In this document: positions 32,521-43,059 of the stretch, one piece after another
How the letters are laid out: the number at the start of each line of letters is the position of its first letter
Numbering within the stretch: the first letter of the stretch is position 1
Source: Henricia sp. BOLD:AAB3569
Lineage: Eukaryota > Echinodermata > Asteroidea > Spinulosida > Echinasteridae
DNA: 64,000 nt
Direction: 5' to 3'
NCBI GenBank assembly: GCA_037783545.1
Contig: JBBELK010000009.1
Coordinates: forward strand, 310,001-374,000
Translations under genes and position numbers: made by a program
Notes under the pieces: generated by a model
What the model saw: only the letters and a program-made list of their open reading frames with translations
What the model was told of the DNA's origin: nothing
Databases searched by the model: none

Positions 32521-32781
32521 GATTTTTCTCTCATCCCAAATTTAGCTGTTTCATTTCAATGGTGACCAGGCACCATCCCAGATGTTGCGCTCGTTACTAA
32601 AATTAGAGAAATCAGAAATGTCTCACAAAACAGTGCCTGGAATTTTGTAATCTGTGCCAGATACATCATGGAATTGCTAAGATAATGGGAATCAATTTCT
32701 ACAGAAGATGGAATTGCGATTATAATCAACTCCAGAGAAAATTCGCTTGCAAAAGGGAGAAGGGGGGTGCGGAGGGGGGTG

Positions 32782-32842
32782 GGGGTCTCATGTGCACTGG
32801 TATGATCTCATGTGCACTGGTATGATCTCATGTGCACTGGTA
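32782..32842 (+). repeat. 20-bp tandem repeat, 3 copies
   Basis: The word CTCATGTGCACTGGTATGAT is repeated three times, the last diverging to TATATT. Small minisatellite next to a G-rich stretch. Confidence 0.9.
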
Positions 32843-33028
32843 TATTCTCACTTTAAAAAATGGGCTCCCTATAGTATTGCAGACGGACATAAAATATCCA
32901 CCCCCTATTGCGGGTGCGCGTGCTCACTTTTGAAGGCAAAACACACCCCTAACTCGCAAAATTTGAAACGCACATGGGTTCATACCAGCATATGAGTGAC
33001 CCCCCCGGGGAATTCGCTCCAGCTTATT

Positions 33029-33329
33029 GACCTTTATCACGGTGCGGCCGTCTTCCCTTATCTCCTATTAAAATGAACGTAGCGAAAGCGGGGCTTGCCA
33101 AAATAAAATAGTTTGGCCCCGTGTTGAAAATGTTCATTGAGTGCATCACAATGACATGCGCACGGTGCGATCAAGAAAACTCGCAGCGCGGACAGTGATC
33201 TTCTCAAAACAACAACGGAAGACTGCACGCGCTATCGCGCAGACACGCGCACACACTGATCATGCCCGACACGTACACGTACTATGCAGTGGGGAACAAG
33301 ATAAAGATGGACGCACCGTGATAAAGGTC
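33029..33329. mobile_element. 301-bp MITE, TIR GACCTTTATCACGGTGCG
   Basis: Ends GACCTTTATCACGGTGCG and CGCACCGTGATAAAGGTC, perfect 18-bp inversion, flanked by TATT on both sides. No ORF of note. Confidence 0.9.
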
Positions 33330-33662
33330 TATTGTGATTGTGTGTTTGCATGGCTTTAATTTCAACTGCCTTTATATCATTTTCTTTTGATTTTTCTCTT
33401 TCAGAGACATTTTATTAGATCATGGAAATCTATTGTTCTGCATCAGGCCTGAAAATTTGCATCATTCGCATCATCACTGTAGAGTATTCACAATGGGTGT
33501 GCAAGGCTCAGGAAACCATCACCAGTCCAGAGTTGGAACCAATATAGTCGGAATGAATATAATAGGGAGGCATGAAATCTGCTAGTATATATTTATATAC
33601 GACAAGATTATCGAAGAATTTTGGTGAATTTTACTGATTAACACAAAAATGTATTTATGAAT

Positions 33663-33830
33663 GGGAATAAAAGTGGGTTTGGCCAGTCTTAAACAAACAT
33701 TTAAAACTGGCTAGGGGCCTGGACGAGTGATAATGGCCCGAACTGCAAATGAGCGCCATTATCACTCTTCCAGGCCCCTAGCTGGTTTTAAACGTATTGT
33801 TTAAGACTAGTCAAACCCACTTTTATTCCC
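33663..33830. mobile_element. 168-bp palindromic MITE, TIR GGGAATAAAAGTGGGTTTG
   Basis: Arms of about 70 bp with few mismatches, for example CTGGCTAGGGGCCTGGA and CCAGGCCCCTAGCTGG. Ends GGGAATAAAAGTGGGTTTG and CAAACCCACTTTTATTCCC. Confidence 0.9.
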
Positions 33831-33839
33831 TAAATAATG

Positions 33840-34530
33840 TATGGGTTGCACTTATTTAATGCAATGTCTTTTTGTGTTTGTACTTTTTTTAATAATCAGG
33901 AAAGAATGACAGTTTAAGACCATGTTTCACCCCTTACCCACCCCTACCGCCCCCGCCCCCCGCCCCCTCACCCCCTACCCCCCACCAACTGTGTCACTGT
34001 TTATACCCCAGTACTCCGTGATAAATCCCATCTTTCCCGATCTGCTTTAATGTTTCATATGAGGCAACTATTCTGGGAATTCGGAAAGTAGCGCCGGCCC
34101 GGAATGTAATTTCAAAATGTCACTGCACTGGGCACCTGGTATTTACATGTCCCGGGAAAACCAATTTAGCCGTCGCCTCACAAGACTATACGCATTATGC
34201 TGGGTTTGTATGGCACGGTGTAATCTTATACATGGAGCCGGATCTTGAAATTTTAATTTCTTTTATATGGGAAAAGATGCATCCAGTCTATTACATGTAG
34301 TTTTATGTTCCCATATGGTGAGGAATCATATTGAAACTGAAGTGCATGTATAATGTATTAAATTTGTATAGGCCTACAACAGTTATTTTATACAAGAGCT
34401 CTGCTTATATTTCGACAATTGAACTTTAATTTATATTAGTAAAAAAACTCCTTTTTCACCCAATTAAGATTTTTTTAAAACAATGGCTCTGAGATTAAAT
34501 TAGGTAAATGAAGCAATATTTAGAGAGCTT
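33840..34530. other. No supported gene; C-rich tract
   Basis: A strongly C-rich stretch at about 33930-33985 followed by AT-rich sequence. No ORF of note. Confidence 0.6.
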
Positions 34531-34535
34531 TCCCA

Positions 34536-34985
34536 GGACGCATTCCCCGTACACGTCCGCCATTGCTGGGATGCAGCCTTTTCCAATGCATGGACTGTGC
34601 ATTTTGCATTGTTGTTAAATCGAACAGCACGCATCCATGACGCGTGCAATGCGCTCTTCCCATACACAAATTCACACTTATGAGCCTTATTGCGTGTGAC
34701 TGTCATGCGCGTCGCTCTGAGAAAAAGCGGTGTGGAAGGAATTTTGAGTGAAACGATGCACTGAAAATCATTGAATTTTTAAAACACTTAACGTCCAAGC
34801 TAATTCTGTGGAAGGAATTTAGCGTGATGTGAAACAACGCACCAAAAACCACAGAATTAGCTTGGACATATCGGACGGAAAGTGTTTTCATAATTCAGTG
34901 ATTTTCAGTGCATCGTTTCACTCAAAATTCCCTCCACATCGCTTTTTCTCAAAGCGACGCGACGCATGACGTCAACAACTATCAT
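34536..34985. mobile_element. Foldback element related to 26281-26785
   Basis: Starts GGACGCATTCCCCGTACACG and TCCGCCATTGCTGGG. Inner inverted pairs: CAAGCTAATTCTGTGG / CCACAGAATTAGCTTG, and TTGAGTGAAACGATGCACTG / AGTGCATCGTTTCACTCAA. The right end merges into the next element. Confidence 0.78.
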
Positions 34986-34994
34986 ATCCATCAT

Positions 34995-35255
34995 TACTGT
35001 GTCCATACTATGGCACGCCAAAGCGAAAATAATTAAACACTGATAATTTTGCCATCAACCCTGAAAAATAAGTCCCAACATTTAAAAAAACTTGCCAACA
35101 AAAGCACGATATGCCAGTTTCGAACAGTCTATCAACGTTTAAAAGTCATGCCAACCTTCTTTTTTTTCCATAACATTTGCGAAAATATGCGTCAACATTA
35201 AATTATCGGTGTTGAATTATTTTTCGCTTTGGCGTGCCATAGCATGGACACAGTA
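34995..35255. mobile_element. 261-bp MITE, TIR TACTGTGTCCATACTATGGC
   Basis: Ends TACTGTGTCCATACTATGGC and GCCATAGCATGGACACAGTA. The arms continue as ACGCCAAAGCGAAAATAATT / AATTATTTTTCGCTTTGGCG. A TA dinucleotide is at both ends, as in Tc1/mariner-type elements. A second copy lies at about 46469-46683. Confidence 0.87.
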
Positions 35256-35454
35256 ATGGCGGATAGCAACCGTTGTCAAGCCAAGTGAAAAACCCAAGAA
35301 TAGACTGCCGAAGTGAATACGTCATCTTTTGTTAGTTGCCTAGGCAATGGCTCTACACTAAAAAGAAATCACTGAATCGTGTCCCTGTGCTTTTGCAATG
35401 GTACTTTTTCCGCCGGCCATGATGTTTAGAGCCAATTACCATGGCAACCCACGT

Positions 35455-35800
35455 CACACTTCGGGTTGCGGGATCGATACCCGACCTTGGTACCTGTGCC
35501 CTCGAGCAAGGCATCTAACCACAATTGCATCATCCTTCGGAAGGGATGTAAAGCCGTTGGTCCAGTGTGTTAAGTAACGCACTTAAAAGATCCCAGAGGC
35601 ACTCTTTCGTGAAGAGTAAAAGGGGATTCTCCGGTGTCTCTGGCTGTCGGCTGCCAATGGCGCCACCCACCTATGTATCTTGATGTTTAGGTGGAAGATA
35701 CTTGTAAGCTTCTGTAAACTCATAATAATGTACAGCGCATGTGAACATGCTCATATGGAATGTGCGCTACAGAAATGTAATACTCATAATCATAATCAAA
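35455..35800 (+). mobile_element. tRNA-derived SINE, intact body
   Basis: Truncated tRNA head with B-box-like GGGATCGATACCCG, then CATCCTTCGGAAGGGATGTA, GCCGTTGGTCCAGTGTG, ACTTAAAAGATCC, CTTTCGTGAAGAG, GGTGTCTCTGGCTG, and a long 3' region ending TGCGCTACAGAAATGTAATAC plus CATAATCATAATC. It serves as the unsplit reference for the SINE at 15388-16290. Confidence 0.82.
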
Positions 35801-35900
35801 AATGTTTAATTGTGCCCCCTAAATCAGTTCTATAAAATGCACCTAGTGCTGATTGGAAGGGTGCCAGTTACCTATTCATTAACATGCCTCATTACCAAGA

Positions 35901-36047
35901 CTAAGGCTGGATCCGAATTAGTGGCTTTGGCTGTTGCTATGGTGTTGCTATGCTGTTGCTATGGGCGGACAATGAAAGTCCTTAGAAACAGCATAGCAAC
36001 AGCCAAAGCCGCAGCCAAAGCCGCAAATTCGGATGCAGCCTAAGCTT
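35901..36047. mobile_element. 147-bp palindromic MITE, CTAAGGCTGGATCCGAATT ends
   Basis: Ends CTAAGGCTGGATCCGAATT and AATTCGGATGCAGCCTAAG. Inside are GGCTTTGGCTGTTGCTATG and its inverse, each with small tandem expansions (TTGCTATG, CCAAAGCCGCAG). Confidence 0.85.
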
Positions 36048-36059
36048 GTGCATATAAAT

Positions 36060-36800
36060 AGTCTGGTGCCTTCAGAATCAGGGATAAGATTGGACCTTTC
36101 TTTCTTTGTACCGGTAAAAAACTTTGCAGACATCCACTAAGGGGGGTGGGGGAGTTGGTAGGTCCTGTCATTTTTAGACTTATGTCAAGTCTGAGATCGC
36201 ATATACTTCACCAATTATGGGAAGTACCCTGTGCATAACTGGTACATTATACATGAAGTCGGACTTGAAATAAGTCTAAATATAGTCTGGAAATGTTCTT
36301 ACCAGTACCCTCTGCTTCATGGCACTGGTTAACAGAAAGTACTGCTTAGCGCAAACAAATTATGCTTAGCAAAAAAATGGGTTAATACCAGCTATTCAAA
36401 TTATACTACTTTTGATTGGAACTTCGCCAGTTTTTGGTGAGCACAAACAATTTATGAAGTAATATTAAGCCCAGATTTCTAATTTTCAGAGTAAGCATGT
36501 TGCAGTAACTGGTTGCTAATAAAGTTAATGTTTTGTATATCAAATGTTTTCGTTTCTCATGATGAGGACTATAGAAATTTAATATGCAGGAAGACATCTA
36601 GTGATGTATGCATGAGACATAAGACTCAAATATTCATAAAAATATGTTGAGCTGCGGTAATTGCCTCATATAAATTCTTGTAGGTCACATCTGCAGTTTT
36701 CTCTCCAACCATCAGAAATGCAGCTCACGTGGATGAGTGTATTTTATTGTGATGTTTCCAAATTCCAATTGAGTGGTTGTGACTACAAGCTTGCAGGCTT
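36060..36800. other. No supported gene
   Basis: AT-rich, with only short ORFs lacking domains. Confidence 0.6.
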
Positions 36801-36807
36801 GTCCTTA

Positions 36808-36953
36808 TAGACCGTATCGAATAGCCGCCATTTCGTGGGGCACCTTTTGTTACTTAAACCGTTCAACAATGGAAGCACAATATGTGCAACCATGCATGTC
36901 CTCAAGGAACAAAGAAACCGCCCCACGAAATGGCGGCTATTCGATACGGTCTA
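36808..36953. mobile_element. 146-bp MITE, TIR TAGACCGTATCGAATAGCCG
   Basis: Ends TAGACCGTATCGAATAGCCG and CGGCTATTCGATACGGTCTA. The inversion continues through CCATTTCGTGGGGC. Begins and ends in TA. A second copy is at 63165-63316. Confidence 0.92.
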
Positions 36954-37011
36954 ATGGCCACTGACAATAATTTGTGTAAAGCTGTGACGCTAGATGATGA
37001 TGATGATGGTA

Positions 37012-37187
37012 ATAGACTACTAATTTAAAGTGTGTCGTCAGTTGCCATGGTAATTGGGTCTAAACATTCGCTGGTAATCTGAAACGTCCATTGCTAAAGC
37101 GCAGGGAAACTGGCTCACAGGTTTTAGTGTAGACCCAAAAACCATAGCAACACACAATGGGTGACGTTTTCACTTTAGTAGTCTATT
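37012..37187. mobile_element. 176-bp MITE, TIR ATAGACTACTAA
   Basis: Ends ATAGACTACTAATTTAAAGTG and CACTTTAGTAGTCTAT, with inner GTTGCCATGGTAATTGGGTC versus GACCCAAAAACCATAGCAAC. Confidence 0.82.
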
Positions 37188-38577
37188 GTATGTCATTTAC
37201 AACAACATATGCCTTTAACCTAGGTGGATAATACAGGGTAGATAAAACAATTAAAAAAACCAAGCCGAGATGACTAAAGTAGGGCACATATGAATCAAAG
37301 GGAGATTTCCTCTGTTAGGGTTGAATCTCCTCCTTAAAATGACACCCTGATCATGTCATTATGTTTCCGGTTGACTGAGAATCAACCAGTGTTATGCAAG
37401 GGTCTAGTTATAGTCCGGGAGCCCAGCAGGATTTCATCATAATTTTGAGTGCAAAAGGTTTGAAGTGTGGGATTGGTAGAAGTAGCTGGGACATCTCCCA
37501 AACGGGCTTTCTTAAGTGTCCCGGGTGGTGCGTTGGGAGGGGGCAGCCCCCTAAAGTCACCCAAAAATTCGGTTTCATCATAATTGAGAGTGCAAGCCCA
37601 ATTTTAGCACGGATCGTAAGGCCAACCTACACTGATTGATAATTCGTTACTTAAGAAAGATATATTTGGTGCGTTAGCCACTTAAGAAAGCGGTTAATTA
37701 GCGCTAATTAGACGTTTAATCATAATTCTGAGTGCAAAGACAAAACGTATGTGTATGTGCACCCTACACACGGCTGAACACAAAAATGCCACTTAAGAAA
37801 ATGTTTGGTGGTGCGAACCCTACTTAAGAAAGGGTCAAAGGTTAATAAGGTCAAAGGTCACCAATATTCAAAATACGAAGAGCAAGTTTCTAGCGTGTTT
37901 GGACTGAAAGTTTATGACAAATCAATCACTGATTAACCATTTAAGAACAAAATATGTGGTGCTAAGTCTAATTAAGAAGGCCTTCAATTAGCACTAATTA
38001 CACCTTTAATCATAATTACGAGTGCATCAATAAAACAAGTGCCAATGTGTTCCTATAACCATACAAAAGCAAAATCACCCGCTTAAGAAAATGTTCGGTG
38101 GTGCGAACCCTGCTTAAGAACGCCTGGAAATCCTAAAGCTCAGGGTCACGTGTAACAGTAAGCCCCGCCCCCTGCGTCTTCCCATTCCCGCCCTGCACCC
38201 CGGCGCACTGCATCCCGGGCGCCCTGCACTGCCGACCCCACCTCCTGGACCGCATGACCCAGGCGCCATGGTCCCCGGTTCCCTCTCCCGGTCCTGATCT
38301 CCACACCAGGCACCCCCCCCCCCCCCCCCCCACCTTCTCCCCCAGCCGGTCATGATACTTGCAAGTTGCGGATATGTGCTGTTGTCAAACACGATTGCCT
38401 AAAACATATGCCAAATTGAAGAATAATGTCGAGGTGGTTACTGTGTATAAAAGCTAGGAGGGCACCAGCGCCCCCTCCCCCTTTCCCGCCGAGCTACATC
38501 AGACCGATCACCCAACCCGACGATTTGGGCTTGTCAGGAGTTGAAGTTCCACTTTCACGAAAATCCGCCACCACAAC

Positions 38578-38603
38578 CCCCCCCCCCCCCCCCCCCCCCC
38601 CCC
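38578..38603. repeat. Poly(C) tract
   Basis: About 25 Cs in a row in the left arm, with another of about 20 at 38311-38332. The right-arm equivalent of the 38578 run (near 41790-41800) is only a short G run, so tract length varies between arms. Confidence 0.95.
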
Positions 38604-39288
38604 CGCCCCCACCCCAACCCCACCCCGATCAAACCAGCCTACGCGCCACTAACTGTTTTCCTGATAAATAATTTGTAACCTAGGAACAGCATATCACGTG
38701 TATTAAGTGCGTAAGGACAACTTATTTAGCCAATTTATTAGTATCAATTAGAGTAATGCCCACAAGTTCAACACTTGATTCACAAACAAGCTAATGAACC
38801 AAATTCCACAAATTAAGAAGAAATATTCCCAGTGGCGGATCCAGCCTCATTAAAATACAAGAATACGACGGATTTCAGGGGATTATTTCCGTCCGTTTTG
38901 TGTTTAGGAACTGGTTAAAGATCGGTAATAATAGCCACCTTTGGTAATGGAGTGCGAATATTTATGTTTGTGTTGATTTTGGTTAACCTATCCGGACCGG
39001 AACCAAGTCAGACCACATACTGCGAGCTTCCAGCCTAACCCTCCGACGACTCCAGATCTGTAGCACCCGGTCACACCGAGTTGCCTTAATACAAATATAT
39101 AGCCCATGCTTCTGACACTATCCGCTATGCGGTCCTGCCCAAGGACTTTTCCAGGATCCAAGCCCTCACCAAGTCATCTAGTAACCCCGCCTAGGACCAC
39201 CCGCCGGCCGTAAACAGATCAGGAAATTCCACAAAATCACTTATACCCGCGCGCTCTCCGCCCTGAGCCGGACAATACCAATCCCTTT

Positions 39289-39483
39289 ATGTCCCAGCCA
39301 GCCTTGATTAGCCAAACCGTGGCCAACCTCAGCCTGCAGCGACCGCTCTCACGCACAGAAACCAAAGTTCTGTCCCTCGGCATGAACTTTGCTATCCCGC
39401 TTAAGACAATCCTGGTCGAGGACATAATTCAGTCAACAGAACTGGCCTTACAACACTTCAGCAAGACGACTGTATATAGATGA
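39289..39483 (+). pseudogene. Penelope-like element RT ORF fragment (left arm)
   Basis: 65-codon frame including VANLSLQRPLSRTETKVLSL and GMNFAIPLKTILVEDIIQ. The pattern NLS-x-LS-x2-E-x-KVLSLGMNFA, followed by an EDII..TE.AL helix, resembles the N-terminal region upstream of the RT core in Penelope-like retroelement proteins. The frame stops at TAG soon after LSKTT-like wording; no RT catalytic motifs follow. The match to the inverted copy in the other arm, with mostly in-frame differences (one 12-bp indel), supports former coding. The family call is from memory and not searched. Confidence 0.55.
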
Positions 39484-39654
39484 TGATGATAATGGCATCT
39501 TATATAGACCAAGATAACTGCCATCTTGTCCACCCCCACCTATATACCACTCTCTCTGGAAGGACCCCACACCAGCCACAGAACGCAATATGTCCAGTCA
39601 ATTGACGACTCTCCACCAGCCAGGACAAGATGGCAGTAACCGTAGTCTGCTTTG

Positions 39655-39755
39655 TCCATGTCTACGGGAAGGATGGGTATGGATCGGTCTTGGTGTAGGG
39701 CTTGGAGTGCTGACAGTTCTTGCCTTGAGTACTTGGTTGATTTGGAGTCGGACAT
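39655..39755 (-). pseudogene. Penelope-like RT fragment (SRQELSAL...ILPVD)
   Basis: Minus-strand frame reading SRQELSALQALHQDRSIPIL followed by PVDMDKA. This resembles the S-x-x-E-x-x-AL-x-x-L-x-x-D-x-SI-x-ILPADKG segment that leads into RT motif 1 of Penelope-like elements. It fits as the next part of the fragment at 40849-41079, separated by an insertion of about 1.1 kb. The reading frame then runs into the palindrome centre. Confidence 0.5.
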
Positions 39756-39769
39756 AATGTGTAAAGCGC

Positions 39770-40300
39770 CATGAGTATCTTGCAGGATAGATAATGTGCG
39801 CTATATGTTGTTGTTCGTCCTTCGAAATCGAAGATGATGACCATGGCATCAGTTGGATGGTGAGCTGTTGCGATGAGTCCGGAGATGGCTGGTGAGGCCA
39901 ATCCGGGCAAGGAAACCTCTCCCACAGGTGGGGCAGAAGTGGGTAGGCGCTGTGCTTTATATAGGAGCCGGTGACTCTGGCTTTGCGCATCTGGCGTTTC
40001 TGCTCGGCATGCTGGGAACGGCGCTCCTCCGCTCTCTGGGCTCCTGTTGTGATAGCACTGCGCAGCCCCGTCCTCATACTATGAAGGCGAGCAGAGCGAT
40101 CCTAAAGAGGGCTACTCGGTCACCCATAAGGCTGCCGGACTCCACTGCTGCCTCGGTCCAGTGAAGAACGACCACATGTCCTGAGCCGCCTGTGTGCAGG
40201 TTCGCGACTACAGCTCCCAGTGTATCCACACCTACTGCTTCGCCGTTTCCCCATCGCCACAGGACTTGAAGATCGACTGATGGTGATGTCATGACATGCG
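39770..40300 (-). pseudogene. LINE ORF2 C-terminal relic with C2H2 knuckle
   Basis: On the minus strand, 39935-39849 encodes CPTCGRGFLARIGLTSHLRT, then HRNSSPSN and stop. This is the C2H2-like tail (C-x2-C...H-x3-H) that ends ORF2 of many non-LTR retrotransposons in marine invertebrates. Upstream, AEERRSQHAEQKRQMRKAR in another frame fits the basic helix that usually precedes it, so a frameshift or stop lies between. Downstream is the 3' tail AAGGACGAACAACAACATAT. It is 5'-truncated and no RT domain is present. Confidence 0.65.
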
Positions 40301-40900
40301 CGTGACTTGGATTAAAGTGACGGAGACTTGCGCTGCATCGGCCTCACTCTCTCGTCCTGATACGCCGGGTCCAGTGGCAAGACAAAGTCGAGACGGCTGG
40401 GGGCGAACCGGGATGCAGGAGTTGCCGGAAGGTTACAAGTATGCCATACAACCGCCTTGGGGGCTCCACTGCCGATTTGTTGTCGGGGTTTACTCCCTTA
40501 GCCTATGATATTCCCAAGACATCCACAAGGCAGTGGAGCTATTTGACCCATAGCTGGGGCGGTGGTTGACATGGCACCAGGACGTATCCACACGTCGGTG
40601 GGCCTGCACACCATGTCTCTGGGGCCCACTGCTTCTCTGAGATCCCGTACAGATTCAGCCGGAGGCCGCAAGGTCCCCAGTTACCGTGTGTTGCCACGAG
40701 GAGGCACTGCAGGAGTCTTGGTGGTGGATAGGCTATGTACTGGCAGGGGAGACTTACACGCTCGGCTCCCTTTTCGCCCCGAACGAGGCTAGCCAGCGGC
40801 AGCAGCTGAGGGTAGAAAGCGGGGTGTGCAATACTATCTACAACAACACTACTGCACTAGACACTTCACATCACCCTGTGGCAAGGCCACTAACACATAA
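40300..40900. other. Central spacer of the inverted duplication, unassigned
   Basis: GC-richer than the surroundings and without a recognised domain. It lies directly upstream (minus strand) of the LINE tail, so it may be more of the same LINE, too decayed to identify. The plus-strand ORFs here (60-84 codons) lack any family signature. Confidence 0.5.
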
Positions 40901-41079
40901 GATGCCATTAGATCATCATCATCTACGGTCGTCTTGCTGAGGTGTTGTAAGGCCAGTTCTGTTTGCTGAATTATGTCCTCGACCGGGATGGCAAAGTTCA
41001 TGCCGAGGGACAGAACTTTAGTTTCTGTGCGTGAGAGCGGTCGCTGCAGGCTGAGCTTGACCACGGTTTGGCTAATCAA
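40849..41079 (-). pseudogene. Penelope-like element RT ORF fragment (right arm)
   Basis: Same protein segment as 39289-39483 but from the right arm: VVKLSLQRPLSRTETKVLSL then NFAIPVEDIIQQTELALQHL and DDLMASYVLVALPQG. It runs further than the left copy and breaks where the central LINE-like block begins. The continuation seems to resume at about 39755 on the same strand. Confidence 0.55.
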
Positions 41080-43028
41080 GGCTGGCTGGGACCTGAAGGG
41101 CTTGGTATTGTACGGACGTTAGGATATAGATCAGTTCTGTTGTCCGGCTCAGGGCGGACTCGGGCGCGTGGGTACGAGTGATTTTGTGACATTTCCTGAT
41201 CTGTTTACGGCCGGCGGTTGGTCCACGGCGTGGTTACTAAATGACTTGGTGAGGGCTTGGATCCTGGAAAAGTGGCGGATAGTGTCAGAAGCATGGGCTA
41301 TCTCTCCTTTTTTTAGGGCAGCTCGGTGTGACCGGGTGCTAGAGATCTGGAGTCGTCGGGAGGGTTAGGCTGGAAGCTCGCAGTATGTGGTCTGACTTGT
41401 GGTTCCGGTCCGGATAGGTTAACCAAAATCAACACAAACATAAAAATTCGCACTCCATTACCAAAGGTGGCTAATATTACCGATCTTTAACCAGTTCCTA
41501 AACACAAAACAGACGGAAATAACCCCCTGAAATTCATCGTATTCCTGTATTTTAATGAGGCTAGATCCGTCACTGGGAATAATTATTCCTAATTTGTGGA
41601 ATTTTGTTCATTAGCTTGTTTGTGAATCAAGTGTTGAACTTGTTGGCGCGCATTACTCTAATTGATACCAATAAATTGGCTAAATAAGTTGTCCTTACGT
41701 ACTTGATACACGTGATATGCTGTTCTTAGGTTACAAATTATTTATCTGCAAATCGGAAACAGTTAGTGGCGCGTAGGCTGGTTTGGTCGGGGTGGGGGGG
41801 ATTTTCATGAAAGCGGAACTTCAACTCCTGACAAGCCCACTCAGATCGTCGGGTTGGGTGATCGGTCTGATGTAGCTCAGCGGGGAAGGGGAGGGGGCGC
41901 TGGTGCCCTCCTTTTATACACCGTAACCACCTCGACATTATTCTTCAATTTGGCATATGTATTAGGCAATCGTGTTTGACAACAGCACATATCCGTAACT
42001 TGCAGGTATCATAACCGGCTGGGGGAGGGATGGGGGAGGGGGATGGGGGGGGAGGAGGGGGGGGAGGGGGGGGGGGGGGGGGAGGGGGGGGGGGGAGGGG
42101 GGGAGGGGGGGGGGGGGTGTGTGATTGGTACGTGTGGGGATCAGGACCGGGAGAGGGAACCGGGGACCATGGCGCCTGGGTCATGCGGTCCAGGAGGTGG
42201 GGTCGGCAGTGCAGGGCGCCCGGGATGCAGTGCGCCGGGGTGCAGGGCGGGAATGGGAAGACGCAGGGGGCGGGGCTTACTGTTACACGTGACCCTGACC
42301 TTCAAGATTTCCAGGCGTTCTTAAGCAGGGTTCGCACCACCAAACATTTTCTTAAGCGGGTGATTTTGCTTTTGTATGGTTATAGGAACACATTGGCACT
42401 TGTTTTATTGATGCACTCGTAATTATGATTAAAGGTGTAATTAGTGCTAATTGAAGGCCTTCTTAATTAGACTTAGCACCACATATCTTGTTCTTAAATG
42501 GTTAATCAGTGATTGATTTGTCATAAACTTTTAATCCAAACACGCTAGAAACTTGCTCTTCGTATTTTGAATATTGGTGACCTTTGACCTAATTAACCTT
42601 TGACCCTTTCTTAAGTAGGGTTCGCACCACCAGAAATTTTCTTAAGTGGCATTTTTGTGTTCAGCCGTGTGTAGGGTGCACATAGACATACGTTTTGTCT
42701 TTGCACTCAGAATTATGATTAAACGTCTAATTAGCGCTAATTAACCGCTTTCTTAAGTGGCTAATGCACCAAATATATCTTTCTTAAGTAACGAATTATC
42801 AATCAGTGTAGGTTGGCCTTACGATCCGTGCTAAAATTGGGCTTGCACTCTCAATTATGATGAAACCGAATTTTTGGGTGACTTTAGGGGGCTGCCCCCT
42901 CCCAACGCACCACCCGGGACACTTAAGAAAGCCCGTTTGGGAGATGTCCCAGCTACTTCTACCAATCCCACACTTCAAACCTTTTGCACTCAAAATTATG
43001 ATGAAATCCTGCTGGGCTCCCGGACTAT
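40901..43028 (-). mobile_element. Right arm of the 5.6-kb inverted duplication
   Basis: Reverse complement of the left arm. Its outer end is ...GCTGGGCTCCCGGACTAT at 43028. The C-rich tract of the left arm is matched by a longer, expanded G-rich tract at 42022-42117. The flanking bases TTA just outside both TAGTCC ends could be a 3-bp target duplication, but this is weak. Glycine- and proline-rich ORFs in this arm are low-complexity artefacts. Confidence 0.9.
42022..42117. repeat. Poly(G)-rich tract
   Basis: Almost pure G with scattered A and T on the plus strand, about 95 bp. The left-arm equivalent (near 38311-38332) is a much shorter C run, so this tract has expanded. It gives misleading glycine and proline ORFs. 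G-quadruplex formation is likely. Confidence 0.95.
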
Positions 43029-43059
43029 TAGGGATTCGCGCCACTTTCTTTAATGCATA

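Larger units (their letters stand above)
37410..39503 (+). mobile_element. Left arm of a 5.6-kb inverted duplication
   Basis: About 2.1 kb that is the near-identical reverse complement of 40901-43028, with small indels. It begins ATAGTCCGGGAGCCCAGCAG. The outer 700 bp carry repeated CATAATTNTGAGTGCAAA (near 37437, 37577, 37722 and 38010) and CTTAAGAAA (near 37652, 37681, 37792, 37832, 38083 and 38113). They also carry two copies of GGTGGTGCGAACCC (near 37808 and 38097). C tracts lie near 38311 and 38578. The inner end carries a Penelope-like ORF remnant. Homology ends near CTTATATAG at about 39503. Confidence 0.9.

Noticed and set aside
39598-40077. 159-codon minus-strand ORF
   Set aside because: It mixes the basic region of the LINE tail with an out-of-frame reading of the C2H2 part; the real relic is in two frames and broken.
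41945-42422. Glycine-rich and proline-rich ORFs on both strands
   Set aside because: They translate the G/C homopolymer tract inside the right arm; low-complexity only.
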